Origin: Lysobacter_C viscosus
GTDB lineage: Bacteria; Pseudomonadota; Gammaproteobacteria; Xanthomonadales; Xanthomonadaceae
Assembly: GCF_046600715.1 (NCBI RefSeq)
Contig: NZ_JBJMAV010000009.1
Location: 1-64,000, forward strand
DNA: 64,000 nt
Direction: 5' to 3'
The notes beneath the pieces were generated by a model. That model made no database searches and was not told where the DNA came from. It was given only the letters and a program-made list of their open reading frames with translations. Positions 40,326 through 49,363 of this stretch are shown one piece after another (within the stretch, counting starts at the first letter, position 1; each line of letters opens with the position of its first letter). The position numbers were made by a program, and so were the translations under genes.

Positions 40326-41899
40326 TGGAAACGTTGCGAAGGGTGTTCGCCATCCTCATCGCCGACCTGCGCGAACGCACGCGCACCCGGCGCTTCTGGG
40401 TCGTGCTTGGCCTGGTCGGACTCGCAACCTGGCTGTGCTTCCCGGCGGTCGATTCCGGGCAACTGGCCGTTTCGGTCGATGGCGCGCGCGGCCGCTACTC
40501 CAGCGCATGGACGGGTCTTACGCTGGCCATGGTCTATTCGATCATGCTCGCGTGGCTCGGCTTTTACCTGGTGCGCGGCACGGTGGCGCGTGACTTCGAC
40601 ACGCGGGTCTGGCAACTGCTCGTGGCCACGCCGATGACGCGCAGTGGCTACCTCGTCGCGAAATGGGGCAGCCACATGGCGGTGTTCTCACTGGTGCTGG
40701 CCGTCGGCCTGGGCGTCGGCGTAGTGGCGCAATGGGTGCGCGCCGAGGACGGGGCCTTCGATCTCGTCGAACTCGTCAAACCGGTGCTGATCCTCACCGT
40801 GCCCGCGTTGTCGCTGACCGCATTCTTCGCGATCCTCTTCGACATGGTGCCGATGCTTCGGCGCACGGGCGGCAATGTCCTGTACTTCTTCGTCTGGATC
40901 ATGTTGTTCGCCGGGCTCTCCGCCGGCTTCGATCCGGCTACGGATACGGCGCGCCTGCAGGCACTTAAAGATCCCGCTGGCTTCAGCCTGGCCCGCCACT
41001 CCATCGCGCTGGGCCTCGCGGACGAGATGCCGAAAATGGACTTCGCCCGGGTCAGCGTCACCGTGGCCATAGGCGAGCTCGGCAGCACCTCGGGCCAGCC
41101 GCGCCTGTTCGACTGGACGGCATGGAACGTCGAAGCCGCCGCGCTGCCCGGCCGCCTGTTCTGGCTGCTCCTCGGCCTGCTCGGCAGTGCCGCACTCGCG
41201 CCGTTCCTGGACCGCGCTGCGGCGCGCACCCACGCGGCGCCGGCGGGCGACCACACCGGTCGCCACCTGCGCTGGCTCGATCGCGTGCTGCGGCCGCTCG
41301 AGCACGGAGCGCTCGGCACGCTCGTCGCCGCCGAACTTCGGCTCGCCCTGCGACGCCGGGGCCTGCTGTGGTGGGGCGCATTGCTGATCGCCGGAATCGT
41401 GCAGGTGGCCGCGCCGCTGCCTACCGCTGCCGCCGCGGCCGTGGTGGCCTGGATGCTCGGGGTCGATGTGCATGCACGCGCCCTGCTCCGCGAAGCGGAA
41501 ACCCGTACCGCCGGACTGGTGTTCACCGCCCCGGACGCTGCGCGCCGGGTATCGCTCGCCCGTCTGTTGTCCGCTCTGGTGCTCTCGCTACTGGCTGTCG
41601 CGCCGCTGCTGTTGCGCTCGGCTTCCACTTCCGCAGGCATCACGGGTGCAGTGCTCCTTGTCGCCGCCGCCATCGCGGCGCTCGGACTGGCCGGCGGTGC
41701 GCTGTTCCGCAGCCCGCGCCCGTATGAACTGGCGATGGTGGCGCTGGCCTATGTGGGCGTGCAGGGCGCCGGGCCGTTGGCGGTCGCCGCGCAAACCCCG
41801 ACGATGGGGGCTGCAATCGGCATCGCACTCGGGTCAAGCCTGGTGCTCCTGGTCGCCACCATGCCGGGGCTGGCGGCGGCGAGCGAGCGGCGGGTTTGA
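40325..41899 (+). CDS. ABC-2 type permease
   Basis: A 524-residue inner-membrane protein with about ten to twelve hydrophobic segments, in two halves separated by a polar loop near 250-310 (HTGRHLRWLDRVLRPLEHG). The start METLRRVFAILIADLRERTRTRRFW is typical of ABC-2 permeases, a cytoplasmic amphipathic helix before the first membrane span. ATG 40325 overlaps the ATPase TGA. Substrate cannot be read from the sequence. Confidence 0.85.
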   Translation: METLRRVFAILIADLRERTRTRRFWVVLGLVGLATWLCFPAVDSGQLAVSVDGARGRYSSAWTGLTLAMVYSIMLAWLGFYLVRGTVARDFDTRVWQLLVATPMTRSGYLVAKWGSHMAVFSLVLAVGLGVGVVAQWVRAEDGAFDLVELVKPVLILTVPALSLTAFFAILFDMVPMLRRTGGNVLYFFVWIMLFAGLSAGFDPATDTARLQALKDPAGFSLARHSIALGLADEMPKMDFARVSVTVAIGELGSTSGQPRLFDWTAWNVEAAALPGRLFWLLLGLLGSAALAPFLDRAAARTHAAPAGDHTGRHLRWLDRVLRPLEHGALGTLVAAELRLALRRRGLLWWGALLIAGIVQVAAPLPTAAAAAVVAWMLGVDVHARALLREAETRTAGLVFTAPDAARRVSLARLLSALVLSLLAVAPLLLRSASTSAGITGAVLLVAAAIAALGLAGGALFRSPRPYELAMVALAYVGVQGAGPLAVAAQTPTMGAAIGIALGSSLVLLVATMPGLAAASERRV

Positions 41900-42193
41900 A
41901 ATTGCGGGGGTTCCACCTGGCGTGGCGGTTGCGGACATTTTCACCGTAGCGGATTCAACGGAATGGCGACGCCGGAAGCGCCAACGCAATAGCAACCGCC
42001 ATCTTCAATTCCCCGGAAATGGACGTCGTTTGAGACCGATGTCCCCTTCTGGCCGGAAGCAGGCATGGACCTCCACAGCGAGGCAGTCAGCAGTAACGGC
42101 GACATCGCTCCAGTCGCTACGCGAGGCCGAGCAGGTCGGCGGCGTCGGCGGCGTCGGCACGCCCGAACCGGGCCGGGCCGGGGGTGGAAGCGG

Positions 42194-42598
42194 CTAGACC
42201 CCGCGTTCCTTCAGGCCCTGCTTGATCGATTCCACCAGCGCCTCGGCATTCCACGGCTTGGCCATGAAGTCGTGCAGCGCCGCGTCGCGCCGGGCGCGGT
42301 CCACCGCCTCCGACTCGGCCTGGCCGGACAGCATGATCTTGACCACGGACGGGAAGCGTTGGTGCGCCTTGATCAGGAACTCGTCGCCCTTCATCCCGGG
42401 CATCTGCCAGTCCGAGACGATCACCAGCAGCTTGTGTCCTTCGTCCCCAAGTTCGTCGAGCAATTCCAGCGCCTCTTCCGCGCTTTCGGCAACATCGATA
42501 TGGAAGTCGCTGCCGAACGCGCGCCGCAACTGGTCCTTCAGCGCAGTCAACACGATGATTTCGTCGTCGACACAGATCAGAACGCCCTTCTCCATCAT
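42194..42598 (-). CDS. Stand-alone receiver protein (CheY-like)
   Basis: A 134-residue single-domain response regulator. Acidic pair DD at 11-12, phospho-acceptor D63 in VSDWQMPGMKGDEF, S90 in MLSGQ and the switch lysine in MAKPW are all present. It is closely similar to the receiver of the REC-GGDEF protein encoded at the head of the same operon, with the phosphosite at the same residue number. Its start overlaps the kinase stop in an ATGA arrangement (an alternative start is ATG 42595). Likely a signal competitor, phosphate sink or partner protein rather than a transcription factor, as there is no output domain. Confidence 0.92.
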   Translation of the reverse strand: MMEKGVLICVDDEIIVLTALKDQLRRAFGSDFHIDVAESAEEALELLDELGDEGHKLLVIVSDWQMPGMKGDEFLIKAHQRFPSVVKIMLSGQAESEAVDRARRDAALHDFMAKPWNAEALVESIKQGLKERGV

Positions 42599-44730
42599 CC
42601 GGCTCCTGCGATTGGCAAACTCACGGTGAAGGTGCTGCCCTTGCCGACCTCGCTGTCGACGAGAATACGGCCGCCATGTTTGTCGATGATCTTGCGCACG
42701 ATGTCGAGGCCCAGCCCGGTGCCTTCGCCTGCCGGCTTGGTCGTGAAGAACGCATCGAAGATCCGCGCGCGTACTTCAGGCGTCATGCCGCACCCGGTGT
42801 CGGTCACCGACACCAGCGCGTTCTCGCCGTCGCGGCGCAGGCCCAGGGTCAGCGTTCCCTTGTGGTCCATCGCCTGCAATGCGTTGTGCACCAGATTGGT
42901 CCAGACCTGGTTGATCTCGTCGGGAAGGCAGCGCACCGGCGGCAGGTCCTGGTACTGCCGCACCAGCTCGATGCCATGTTTTATCTGGTTCTGGTAGATC
43001 GTCACCACCGTCTCCAGCCCTTCGCGCAGGTCCGATGCCGTCCACACCTGCACGCCGCCGAAACGCGAGAACGACTTCAGCGCGAAGATGATCTTGGCGA
43101 CGCGATCGACGGCGGTGTTGATGTTCGCGGCATTGGTGGTGATGGTCGCGATGCCGTGCGCGGTATCGAGGATGCGGTCAGCGGCGGGGTGGCGCAGCAG
43201 CGGCAGCATGGTTTCGAGGTCGGTGTGCGACTGCAGCTGCACCAGCAGGCTGGCGCGATGCCGGGCCTGGTCGAGCCCCATCGCCTCGAGCCGCGCGGTG
43301 ACCTCGCGCACGACGGCCCGCTCCTCGCGGGTGGTCATCATCGCGGCGCGCGCGCTCGCGCGCTTGAGCAGGTCGCTGAAACGCACGCGGTCGTTGGCGT
43401 CCAGTTCGACCAGCAGGGCCGGCAGGTCGAGCAGGGCGCTGTTCAAGGCCTCGGTAATGTTGCTCCCGCTCGACTTGATCGCACCGATCGGCGTGTTGAT
43501 CTCGTGCGCCACACCGGCGATCAGCTGGCCCAGCGCAGCCATCTTCTCGGAATGCACGAGGTGTGCTTCGGCTTCGTGCTGGTCGCTGAGCGACTGCGCG
43601 GCCTGCGCACGCGCGGCCTCGGCGGTTGCGTAGGCGTCGGCATTGGCGAGCGCGATCGCCGCATACGCCGTGGCCGACCGGAATACTTCGAGATCGCGCT
43701 CACGGTAGGCGTCGGCATGGTGGCTCTGGACAGTGACTACACCGATACGCCGGCCATTGGCGATCAGCGGGCGGAACACGGCCGACAGGATCGGCGCGGA
43801 CTCGGTGATGTTGGTCGCAGTCGGCGCGGCGATCAGCTGCGTTTCGTTGAACAGGGTGAGCTCACGGTCTTCGCGAAAGGTGAGCACCGCCAACGACGTC
43901 GCGTGATCGAGCGGGTAGCTGGTATTCGAGTCGACCACGCCGTCCTCGACGTAGTGGACGTAGTCGAGCGAATCGCCGGCGGGCGAGAGCAGCGCGACAC
44001 CGAAGGCATCCATTGGCAGCAATGCGCCGATATGCCGCTCCATCGTCCTGCAGATCGACAGCACGTCGAGGCTGCCGGTCAGGTCCTTGCCGATGTCACC
44101 CAGCAGCCGCAGTGTTTCCGCCGACGCGGCCAGTTCATCGTGGGCCCGCTTCAGCGCGATGTTCGCCTGCCAGCGCGCAACGATGGCGGCCACGTGGCTG
44201 GCGACGTAGTTCAGCAGGGCGAGGTCTTCGCGCGTGTAGGTCACATCCGCGCTGTAGCTCTGCACGATGATCAGCCCGTAGACCTTGTCCTGGGCGATGA
44301 GCGGCGCGCCCATCCAGCTGCTGAAGTCCGCGATCCCGCGCGGCGCGCGGATCTCGCCGGCGGCGACCAGCGACTCGAACAGCGCGTGGTCCATCAGCCA
44401 CGGCAGGCGGCTTCGGATCACCAGGGACGAGATGCCTTCGCCGAAGGGAAAGGACGCGAGGACCTCATCGGGATCCTCGTCGACCAGGTACTGCTGCCGG
44501 ATCATGCCGTCGTCGGCGTCATAGGTGGCGATGATGAAGTTCTTCGCGTACATCAGCCGGCCGACGATCGCATGCAGTTCCGCGTAGTGGGCGTGCTGCG
44601 GGGTGTCTGCCGCGGACAGCGAGGCGATTTCGTACAGCGCACGCTGCAGTTCCTCGGAGCGGCGGCGTTCGGCGAGCTCCGTTTCAAGCGCACCGATGCG
44701 CTGGAGCAGATGCGCGGTGTCTTCAGTCAT
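42595..44730 (-). CDS. GAF-GAF sensor histidine kinase
   Basis: A soluble 711-residue kinase. Residues 1-40 form a coiled coil. The first GAF domain spans about 45-190 (FIIATYDADDGMIRQQYLVDEDP), the second about 210-365 (SYPLDHATSLAVLTF, RRIGVVTVQS), followed by another coiled coil. The DHp phosphosite is GVAHEINTPIGAI (H409), a kind often found in large adaptor-like kinases, with a long insert before the ATPase domain (NLVHNALQAMD, DTGCGM, GEGTGLGLDIV). ATG 44730 overlaps the REC-GGDEF stop by eight bases. It likely phosphorylates the two receivers encoded on either side. Confidence 0.92.
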   Translation of the reverse strand: MTEDTAHLLQRIGALETELAERRRSEELQRALYEIASLSAADTPQHAHYAELHAIVGRLMYAKNFIIATYDADDGMIRQQYLVDEDPDEVLASFPFGEGISSLVIRSRLPWLMDHALFESLVAAGEIRAPRGIADFSSWMGAPLIAQDKVYGLIIVQSYSADVTYTREDLALLNYVASHVAAIVARWQANIALKRAHDELAASAETLRLLGDIGKDLTGSLDVLSICRTMERHIGALLPMDAFGVALLSPAGDSLDYVHYVEDGVVDSNTSYPLDHATSLAVLTFREDRELTLFNETQLIAAPTATNITESAPILSAVFRPLIANGRRIGVVTVQSHHADAYRERDLEVFRSATAYAAIALANADAYATAEAARAQAAQSLSDQHEAEAHLVHSEKMAALGQLIAGVAHEINTPIGAIKSSGSNITEALNSALLDLPALLVELDANDRVRFSDLLKRASARAAMMTTREERAVVREVTARLEAMGLDQARHRASLLVQLQSHTDLETMLPLLRHPAADRILDTAHGIATITTNAANINTAVDRVAKIIFALKSFSRFGGVQVWTASDLREGLETVVTIYQNQIKHGIELVRQYQDLPPVRCLPDEINQVWTNLVHNALQAMDHKGTLTLGLRRDGENALVSVTDTGCGMTPEVRARIFDAFFTTKPAGEGTGLGLDIVRKIIDKHGGRILVDSEVGKGSTFTVSLPIAGAG

Positions 44731-45724
44731 GCTCGGGCTCCACCCGGTTGCGGCCGGCGCCCTTGGCCCGGTACAGCGCGGCGTCGGCGCGGGCGAGCAG
44801 GCTCGCTGCGGTGTCGTCGGCACGGCAGGTGGCGATGCCGAAGCTTGCCGTGACCTGGCCGACCCCGGGAAACCCATGCGCCGCAATCACCTCGCGGAGT
44901 TTGGTGGCGGCGACCATCGACGCAGCCGCGTCGGAGTGCCGGCAAACGACCACGAACTCTTCCCCGCCCAGGCGACCCAGCGCATCCGCATCGCGGGAGT
45001 GATCGCGCAGCAGTTTCGCAATGCCCACCAGCACCTCGTCGCCGACCGCGTGGCCATAGGAGTCGTTCACGCGCTTGAAGTGGTCGATATCGAGAAGGAT
45101 GATCGACACCGCGACCTCGTATCGCCGGGCGCGGACCAGCTCCTCGTCGAGCAGCTCGTCCAGCTTGCGCCGGTTGTACAGGCCGGTCAGCTTGTCGGTG
45201 ACCGCGAGCACTTCAAGCAGCCGGTTCTTCTCCACCAGCTCTTCGGTGCGTGCGGCGACGATCTCCTCCAGCTCCGCGTTCATGCGTCGCAGCGCTTCGT
45301 TCTGGCGGATCAGGTCGCGCTCCTGGCAGAAGGCGCGGATCGCGGCGCGCACGGTGAGCACGATGTCGTCGTTGGCGAAGGGTTTCTCGAGGAACCGGTA
45401 CAGGTTGGCGTCGTTGATGGCGCGCTTCACCCCGGACATGTCGCTCTGGCCGGTGAGCAGGATCTTGACCGTGCTCGGCGATCGTTCGTGCAGTTGCACC
45501 AGCAGTTCGTCGCCGCGCAGCCCCGGCATCATGAAGTCGGTGATCACCAGGCTCAGTTCGCTGCCCTGTGCGCGAAGCTCGGCCTCGATCTCGAGCGCCT
45601 CGTCGCCGCTTTCGGCGAACTCCACCTGCAGCTCGGATCCGAAATGCGTCGACAGCATGCTGCGCAGCGCGCTGAGCACGGTGGAGTCGTCGTCCACGCA
45701 CAGGATGATGCTGGTCTCGTCCAT
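44723..45724 (-). CDS. Response regulator with diguanylate cyclase output (REC-GGDEF)
   Basis: A 333-residue regulator resembling WspR/PleD-type cyclases. The receiver has DDD (11-13), D63 in ITDFMMPGLRGDE and K in EKPF. A coiled coil at about 130-170 links it to the GGDEF domain with DKLTGLYNRRKLDELL, LLDIDHFKRVNDSYGH and an intact GGEEF (253-257). The RDAD inhibitory site (244-247) is correctly placed five residues before it. First gene of a three-gene overlapping operon. TATAAA on the minus strand at 45756-45761 is a possible -10 box. Confidence 0.94.
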   Translation of the reverse strand: MDETSIILCVDDDSTVLSALRSMLSTHFGSELQVEFAESGDEALEIEAELRAQGSELSLVITDFMMPGLRGDELLVQLHERSPSTVKILLTGQSDMSGVKRAINDANLYRFLEKPFANDDIVLTVRAAIRAFCQERDLIRQNEALRRMNAELEEIVAARTEELVEKNRLLEVLAVTDKLTGLYNRRKLDELLDEELVRARRYEVAVSIILLDIDHFKRVNDSYGHAVGDEVLVGIAKLLRDHSRDADALGRLGGEEFVVVCRHSDAAASMVAATKLREVIAAHGFPGVGQVTASFGIATCRADDTAASLLARADAALYRAKGAGRNRVEPEHD

Positions 45725-46075
45725 TGCCACCGGTGGGCGTTGTGAGTGTCGTCCTTTTATACAGGGTCGCGCCCGGTGTCGGCGGCATCGGACCGCGTTT
45801 CCGGAAGGTGAGGCCATGCACAGCCCGCGTATTGCAGCGGACGCGGCGCGTGAAGTACGGCCGCTGTCGATGTCGTCCGTACGTGGCCCATTGACCGGGT
45901 CCCTTCCCGTCGCGCCGCGAACGGGAAGGGGCGCGTCCCGGCCCGCGGCGTGCCCGGTTGAAGGAAAACCCAGGGCCCGATTTCCACGGGTCAACCCCCC
46001 CCGCATCAGCGGTTGACACCATGCCAAGCCCCGCTGCCCTAGGATGCTCTCCCTGTTTCCCCACCGGAGCCTCCC
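45725..46075. other. Divergent intergenic region between REC-GGDEF and DPP III-like genes
   Basis: No gene is supported. It contains a minus-strand TATAAA (45756-45761) and, on the plus strand, TTGACA (46013-46018) with TAGGAT (46040-46045) 21 bases further on, a spacing too long for a confident promoter. The remainder has no recognisable feature. Confidence 0.45.
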
Positions 46076-47752
46076 ATGCCGCTGCGCCCCCTGACCCTCG
46101 CCGTCGCGCTTGCCCTGTCCGTCGGGCTGGTGGCCTGCCAACCGCAGACCACGACCGAAACCGCCGCCCCCGCGACCACCCCGGCGCCGGCCGAAGCGTC
46201 CAGCGAGATCGCCGACAAGGTGGCGGCGTACAAGGAGGTCGAGCTGAAGGCCGACCTCTCGCACCTGGCCGAGGGCGACCGCGAGGCGATCGGCTACCTG
46301 CTCCAGGCGGGCGAGATCATGGACGGGCTGTTCTGGAAGCAGGTCTACGGCGACCGGGACGCACTGCTCGCATCGATTGAAGACCCGGCGACGCGCCGCT
46401 TCGTGGAGATCAACTACGGGCCGTGGGACCGGCTGGACGGCGACGCGCAGTTCGTCGACGGCGTGGGCCCGCGCCCGCCAGGTGCCGGCTTCTACCCGGC
46501 CGACATCACCAAGGAGGAGTTCGACGCCGCCGACCTGCCCGGCAAGGACAGTCTCTACACACTGGTGAAGCGCAATGACGCCGGCGAGCTGGTGGTGGTG
46601 CCGTACCACGAGGAGTACGCCGAGGAGCTCGGCCGCGCCGCCGACCTGCTGCGCCAGGCCGCCAAGGTCGCCACCGACGCGGGCTTCCGCCAGTACCTTG
46701 GGCTGCGCGCCGACGCGCTGGTCAGCGGCGAGTACCAGCCCAGCGACATGGCGTGGATGGACATGAAGACCAGCCCGATCGACGTGGTGATCGGCCCGAT
46801 CGAGAGCTACCAGGACGCGCTGTACGGCAAGAAGGCCGCGTTCGAGGCGTTCGTGCTGGTCAAGGACGTGGAATGGAGCGAGCGCCTGGCCAAGTTCGCC
46901 CAGCACCTGCCCGCGCTGCAGCGCGAGCTGCCGGTGGAGGCGAAGTACAAGGCCGAGACGCCGGGTTCGGACGCCGACCTCAATGCCTACGACGCCATCT
47001 ACTACGGCGGCGACGCCAACGCCGGCGCCAAGACCATCGCCATCAACCTGCCCAACGACGAGGAGGTGCAGCTGGCCAAGGGCTCGCGCCGCCTGCAGTT
47101 GAAGAACGCGATGCGCGCCAAGTTCGACGCCATCCTGGTGCCGCTGGCCAACGAGCTGATCGTGCCCGAGCAGCGCGAGCACGTCACCTTCGATGCGTTC
47201 TTCGAGAACGTGATGTTCCACGAGGTGGCGCACGGCCTGGGCATCAAGAACACGCTGGACGGCAAGGGCACCGTGCGCGATGCGCTGACCGACCTGGCCA
47301 GCGCCTTCGAGGAAGGCAAGGCCGACATCCTGGGCCTGTACATGATCGGCCAGCTCGGTGAGATGGGCGAGCTTGACGCCGACAAACTGGACGACAACTA
47401 CGTGACCTTCCTGGCCGGCATCTTCCGCTCGGTCCGCTTCGGCGCCAGCAGCGCGCACGGCCAGGCCAACATGGCCGCCTTCAATTTCCTGCAGGAGCAG
47501 GGCGCCTTCAGCCGCGACGCCGCAACCGGCCACTACCGCGTGGATTTCGCCCGCATGAAGCCGGCCGTCGATGCGCTGTCGGCGAAGATCCTCACCCTGC
47601 AGGGCGACGGCGACCACGCCGGCGCGCGCGCGTTCCTGGACCAGTACGGCAAGGTCGGCCTGGAGCTGCAGTCCAGCCTGGACCGCATCGCCCGGCAGGA
47701 GATCCCGGTGGACATCGTGTTCAAGCAGGGGCGCGAGGTGCTGGGGCTGTAG
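46076..47752 (+). CDS. Dipeptidyl-peptidase III-like zinc lipoprotein
   Basis: A 558-residue predicted lipoprotein: signal with lipobox LVAC (Cys21), then a Thr/Pro/Ala-rich linker. The catalytic domain resembles the M49/DPP III group but has a normal HEVAHG (H382, E383, H386) in place of the HExxxH form of true DPP III, followed by FEEGKAD (about 411-417) supplying the third zinc ligand. It also has a PIESYQDALYGKKAAFEAFV block seen in bacterial relatives. Probably removes dipeptides or acts as a periplasmic metallohydrolase. The next gene starts three bases after the stop. Confidence 0.85.
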   Translation: MPLRPLTLAVALALSVGLVACQPQTTTETAAPATTPAPAEASSEIADKVAAYKEVELKADLSHLAEGDREAIGYLLQAGEIMDGLFWKQVYGDRDALLASIEDPATRRFVEINYGPWDRLDGDAQFVDGVGPRPPGAGFYPADITKEEFDAADLPGKDSLYTLVKRNDAGELVVVPYHEEYAEELGRAADLLRQAAKVATDAGFRQYLGLRADALVSGEYQPSDMAWMDMKTSPIDVVIGPIESYQDALYGKKAAFEAFVLVKDVEWSERLAKFAQHLPALQRELPVEAKYKAETPGSDADLNAYDAIYYGGDANAGAKTIAINLPNDEEVQLAKGSRRLQLKNAMRAKFDAILVPLANELIVPEQREHVTFDAFFENVMFHEVAHGLGIKNTLDGKGTVRDALTDLASAFEEGKADILGLYMIGQLGEMGELDADKLDDNYVTFLAGIFRSVRFGASSAHGQANMAAFNFLQEQGAFSRDAATGHYRVDFARMKPAVDALSAKILTLQGDGDHAGARAFLDQYGKVGLELQSSLDRIARQEIPVDIVFKQGREVLGL

Positions 47753-47755
47753 GGG

Positions 47756-48340
47756 GTGAGTCCCACGCGCCTGCCTTTTCTGCCCACCATCGCGCTGCTG
47801 TGCGGCCTGGCCATGCCGGCCGCGGCCGCGCCCCGGGAGCCCGACGTGCGAACACTGGTGAACTTCGACGGCGATCCAGACGAGCCCCGGTGGGTGGCGG
47901 TCAACGACGGGGTGATGGGTGGGCAGTCGAGCGGCGGCCCGGCGTTGGGTGACGGCGTCCTGGAGTTCAGCGGCACGCTGTCGCTGGCCAACAACGGCGG
48001 TTTCTCTTCGGTGCGAAGCGTCGGTCGCGGGTTCGACCTCGGCGACGCCTCCCACGTGCTGTTGCGGGTGCGCGGCGACGGCCGCCGCTACCGGCTGCGC
48101 CTGGCCACCGATGCGCGCCATCGCGGCATGCCGGTGTCCTATGGCGCCGGCTTCGATACCTCCGCCGGCGAGTGGACCCGGGTGCGCCTGCCGCTGTCGA
48201 CGCTGGCCCCGACAGTGCGCGGCCGGGCCCTGCAAGGCCCGCCGCTGGACCCCTCGCGCGTGCGCGAGATCGGCCTGCTGATCGCCGACAAACGCGAGGG
48301 CCCGTTCCGGCTTGTCGTCGACTGGATCGCCGCGGAGTAG
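47756..48340 (+). CDS. CIA30 family exported protein
   Basis: A 194-residue protein with an N-terminal signal peptide (cleavage near AAAA, residue 25). The body matches the CIA30/NDUFAF1-type domain: VNDGVMGGQSSG, LEFSGTLSLANNGGFSSVRS, LRVRGDGRRYRLRL and the ending VREIGLLIADKREGPFRLVVDWI. In mitochondria this domain helps assemble complex I; in bacteria its role is not established. GTG 47756 lies three bases after the DPP III-like gene, so they form a two-gene operon. Confidence 0.86.
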   Translation: MSPTRLPFLPTIALLCGLAMPAAAAPREPDVRTLVNFDGDPDEPRWVAVNDGVMGGQSSGGPALGDGVLEFSGTLSLANNGGFSSVRSVGRGFDLGDASHVLLRVRGDGRRYRLRLATDARHRGMPVSYGAGFDTSAGEWTRVRLPLSTLAPTVRGRALQGPPLDPSRVREIGLLIADKREGPFRLVVDWIAAE

Positions 48341-48466
48341 CCGGGACCAGACACTGCGCCGGCTCCGGCCATGAACCTGTTGCGCTGGGCCGGCACGGAC
48401 CGGGTCGATCAAGCGGGCGCGGAGGGATGCGGGTCACGGCGTGCCGCGGCAACGCCTGGCGGTAGC

Positions 48467-49363
48467 TCAGGCGGCGGCATCCAGCAGCTGCAGGTAAGCG
48501 TGCTCGAGGTTCACCGGGTTGAGGGCCAGCGAACGCAGCTCCAGTCCCTCGAAACTGTGCACGGTGGCTGCGAGCGACTGGGCGCTCGGCAGCAGCACCC
48601 CCAGGCGTCCGCCGTACTCACGGCTGCGCAGGCCCAGCGCGTCGGCACGCGCGCGCAGCGGTTGCAGGTCGGCGGCGTCGAGCACGGCGATCTGCTCGGC
48701 GGGGACGGTGGCGCGAATCCCCGCCGGCGTGTCTTCGACCAGCAATCGGCCCCGGTGCAGGATGCCGATCCGGTCGCAAAGCTGCTCGGCTTCATCCAGG
48801 TGGTGGGTGGTCAGCAGCACGGTGGTGCCGCGGTCCCGCTGGCGGCGGATGACCTGCCACAGGGCATGGCGCGCGGCGAGGTCGACCGATGCCGTGGGTT
48901 CGTCGAGGATCAGCAGCCGCGGCCGGTGCACCACGCCGATTGCCACGTGCAGGCGACGTCGCCAGCCGCCCGACAGCTCGACGGCCGGCTGATCGGCATA
49001 AGGCACCAGTTCCAGCTCCTGCAGCACCTGTTCGACGCGTGCACGGCGCGTGGTCCGGTCCAGCCCATACAGGCAGGCGAAGAACTCCAGGTTCTGCCGG
49101 CAGCTCAGGTCCGGATACAGCGCGACATCCTGGGTCACCACGCCCAGCCACGCGGCACCGGCCACGGTCGCCGGCGACCCGTCGACCTCGATGCTGCCGG
49201 CCTCGGCCTGCAGGCGGCCGCAGATGAGGTTGATGCTGGTCGACTTGCCGCACCCGTTGGGCCCGAGCAACCCGTAGATCTCGCCGCGCCCGACCCTGAG
49301 GTCGAGCCCGTCAAGCACAGGGCGCCCGCCGAATGACTTGCGCACCTGGCGCAACGCGATCAC
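48467..49363 (-). CDS. ABC transporter ATP-binding protein (ABC-2 exporter)
   Basis: A 298-residue ATPase with Walker A GPNGCGKST, Q-loop VTQDVALYPDL, signature LSGGWRRRLH (W in place of the usual residue), Walker B LLILDEPTASVD and switch His in TTHHLDEAE. Start GTG 49363 overlaps the permease stop as GTGA. About 80 residues after the core form the usual extension of drug- or lipid-exporter subunits. Substrate unknown. Confidence 0.92.
   Translation of the reverse strand: MIALRQVRKSFGGRPVLDGLDLRVGRGEIYGLLGPNGCGKSTSINLICGRLQAEAGSIEVDGSPATVAGAAWLGVVTQDVALYPDLSCRQNLEFFACLYGLDRTTRRARVEQVLQELELVPYADQPAVELSGGWRRRLHVAIGVVHRPRLLILDEPTASVDLAARHALWQVIRRQRDRGTTVLLTTHHLDEAEQLCDRIGILHRGRLLVEDTPAGIRATVPAEQIAVLDAADLQPLRARADALGLRSREYGGRLGVLLPSAQSLAATVHSFEGLELRSLALNPVNLEHAYLQLLDAAA

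Noticed and set aside
41900..42193. Possible gene between the ABC permease and the receiver gene
   Set aside because: Open frames here only extend shadows of the neighbours and lack a start, ribosome site or recognisable motif. The stretch has slightly lower GC but nothing else.
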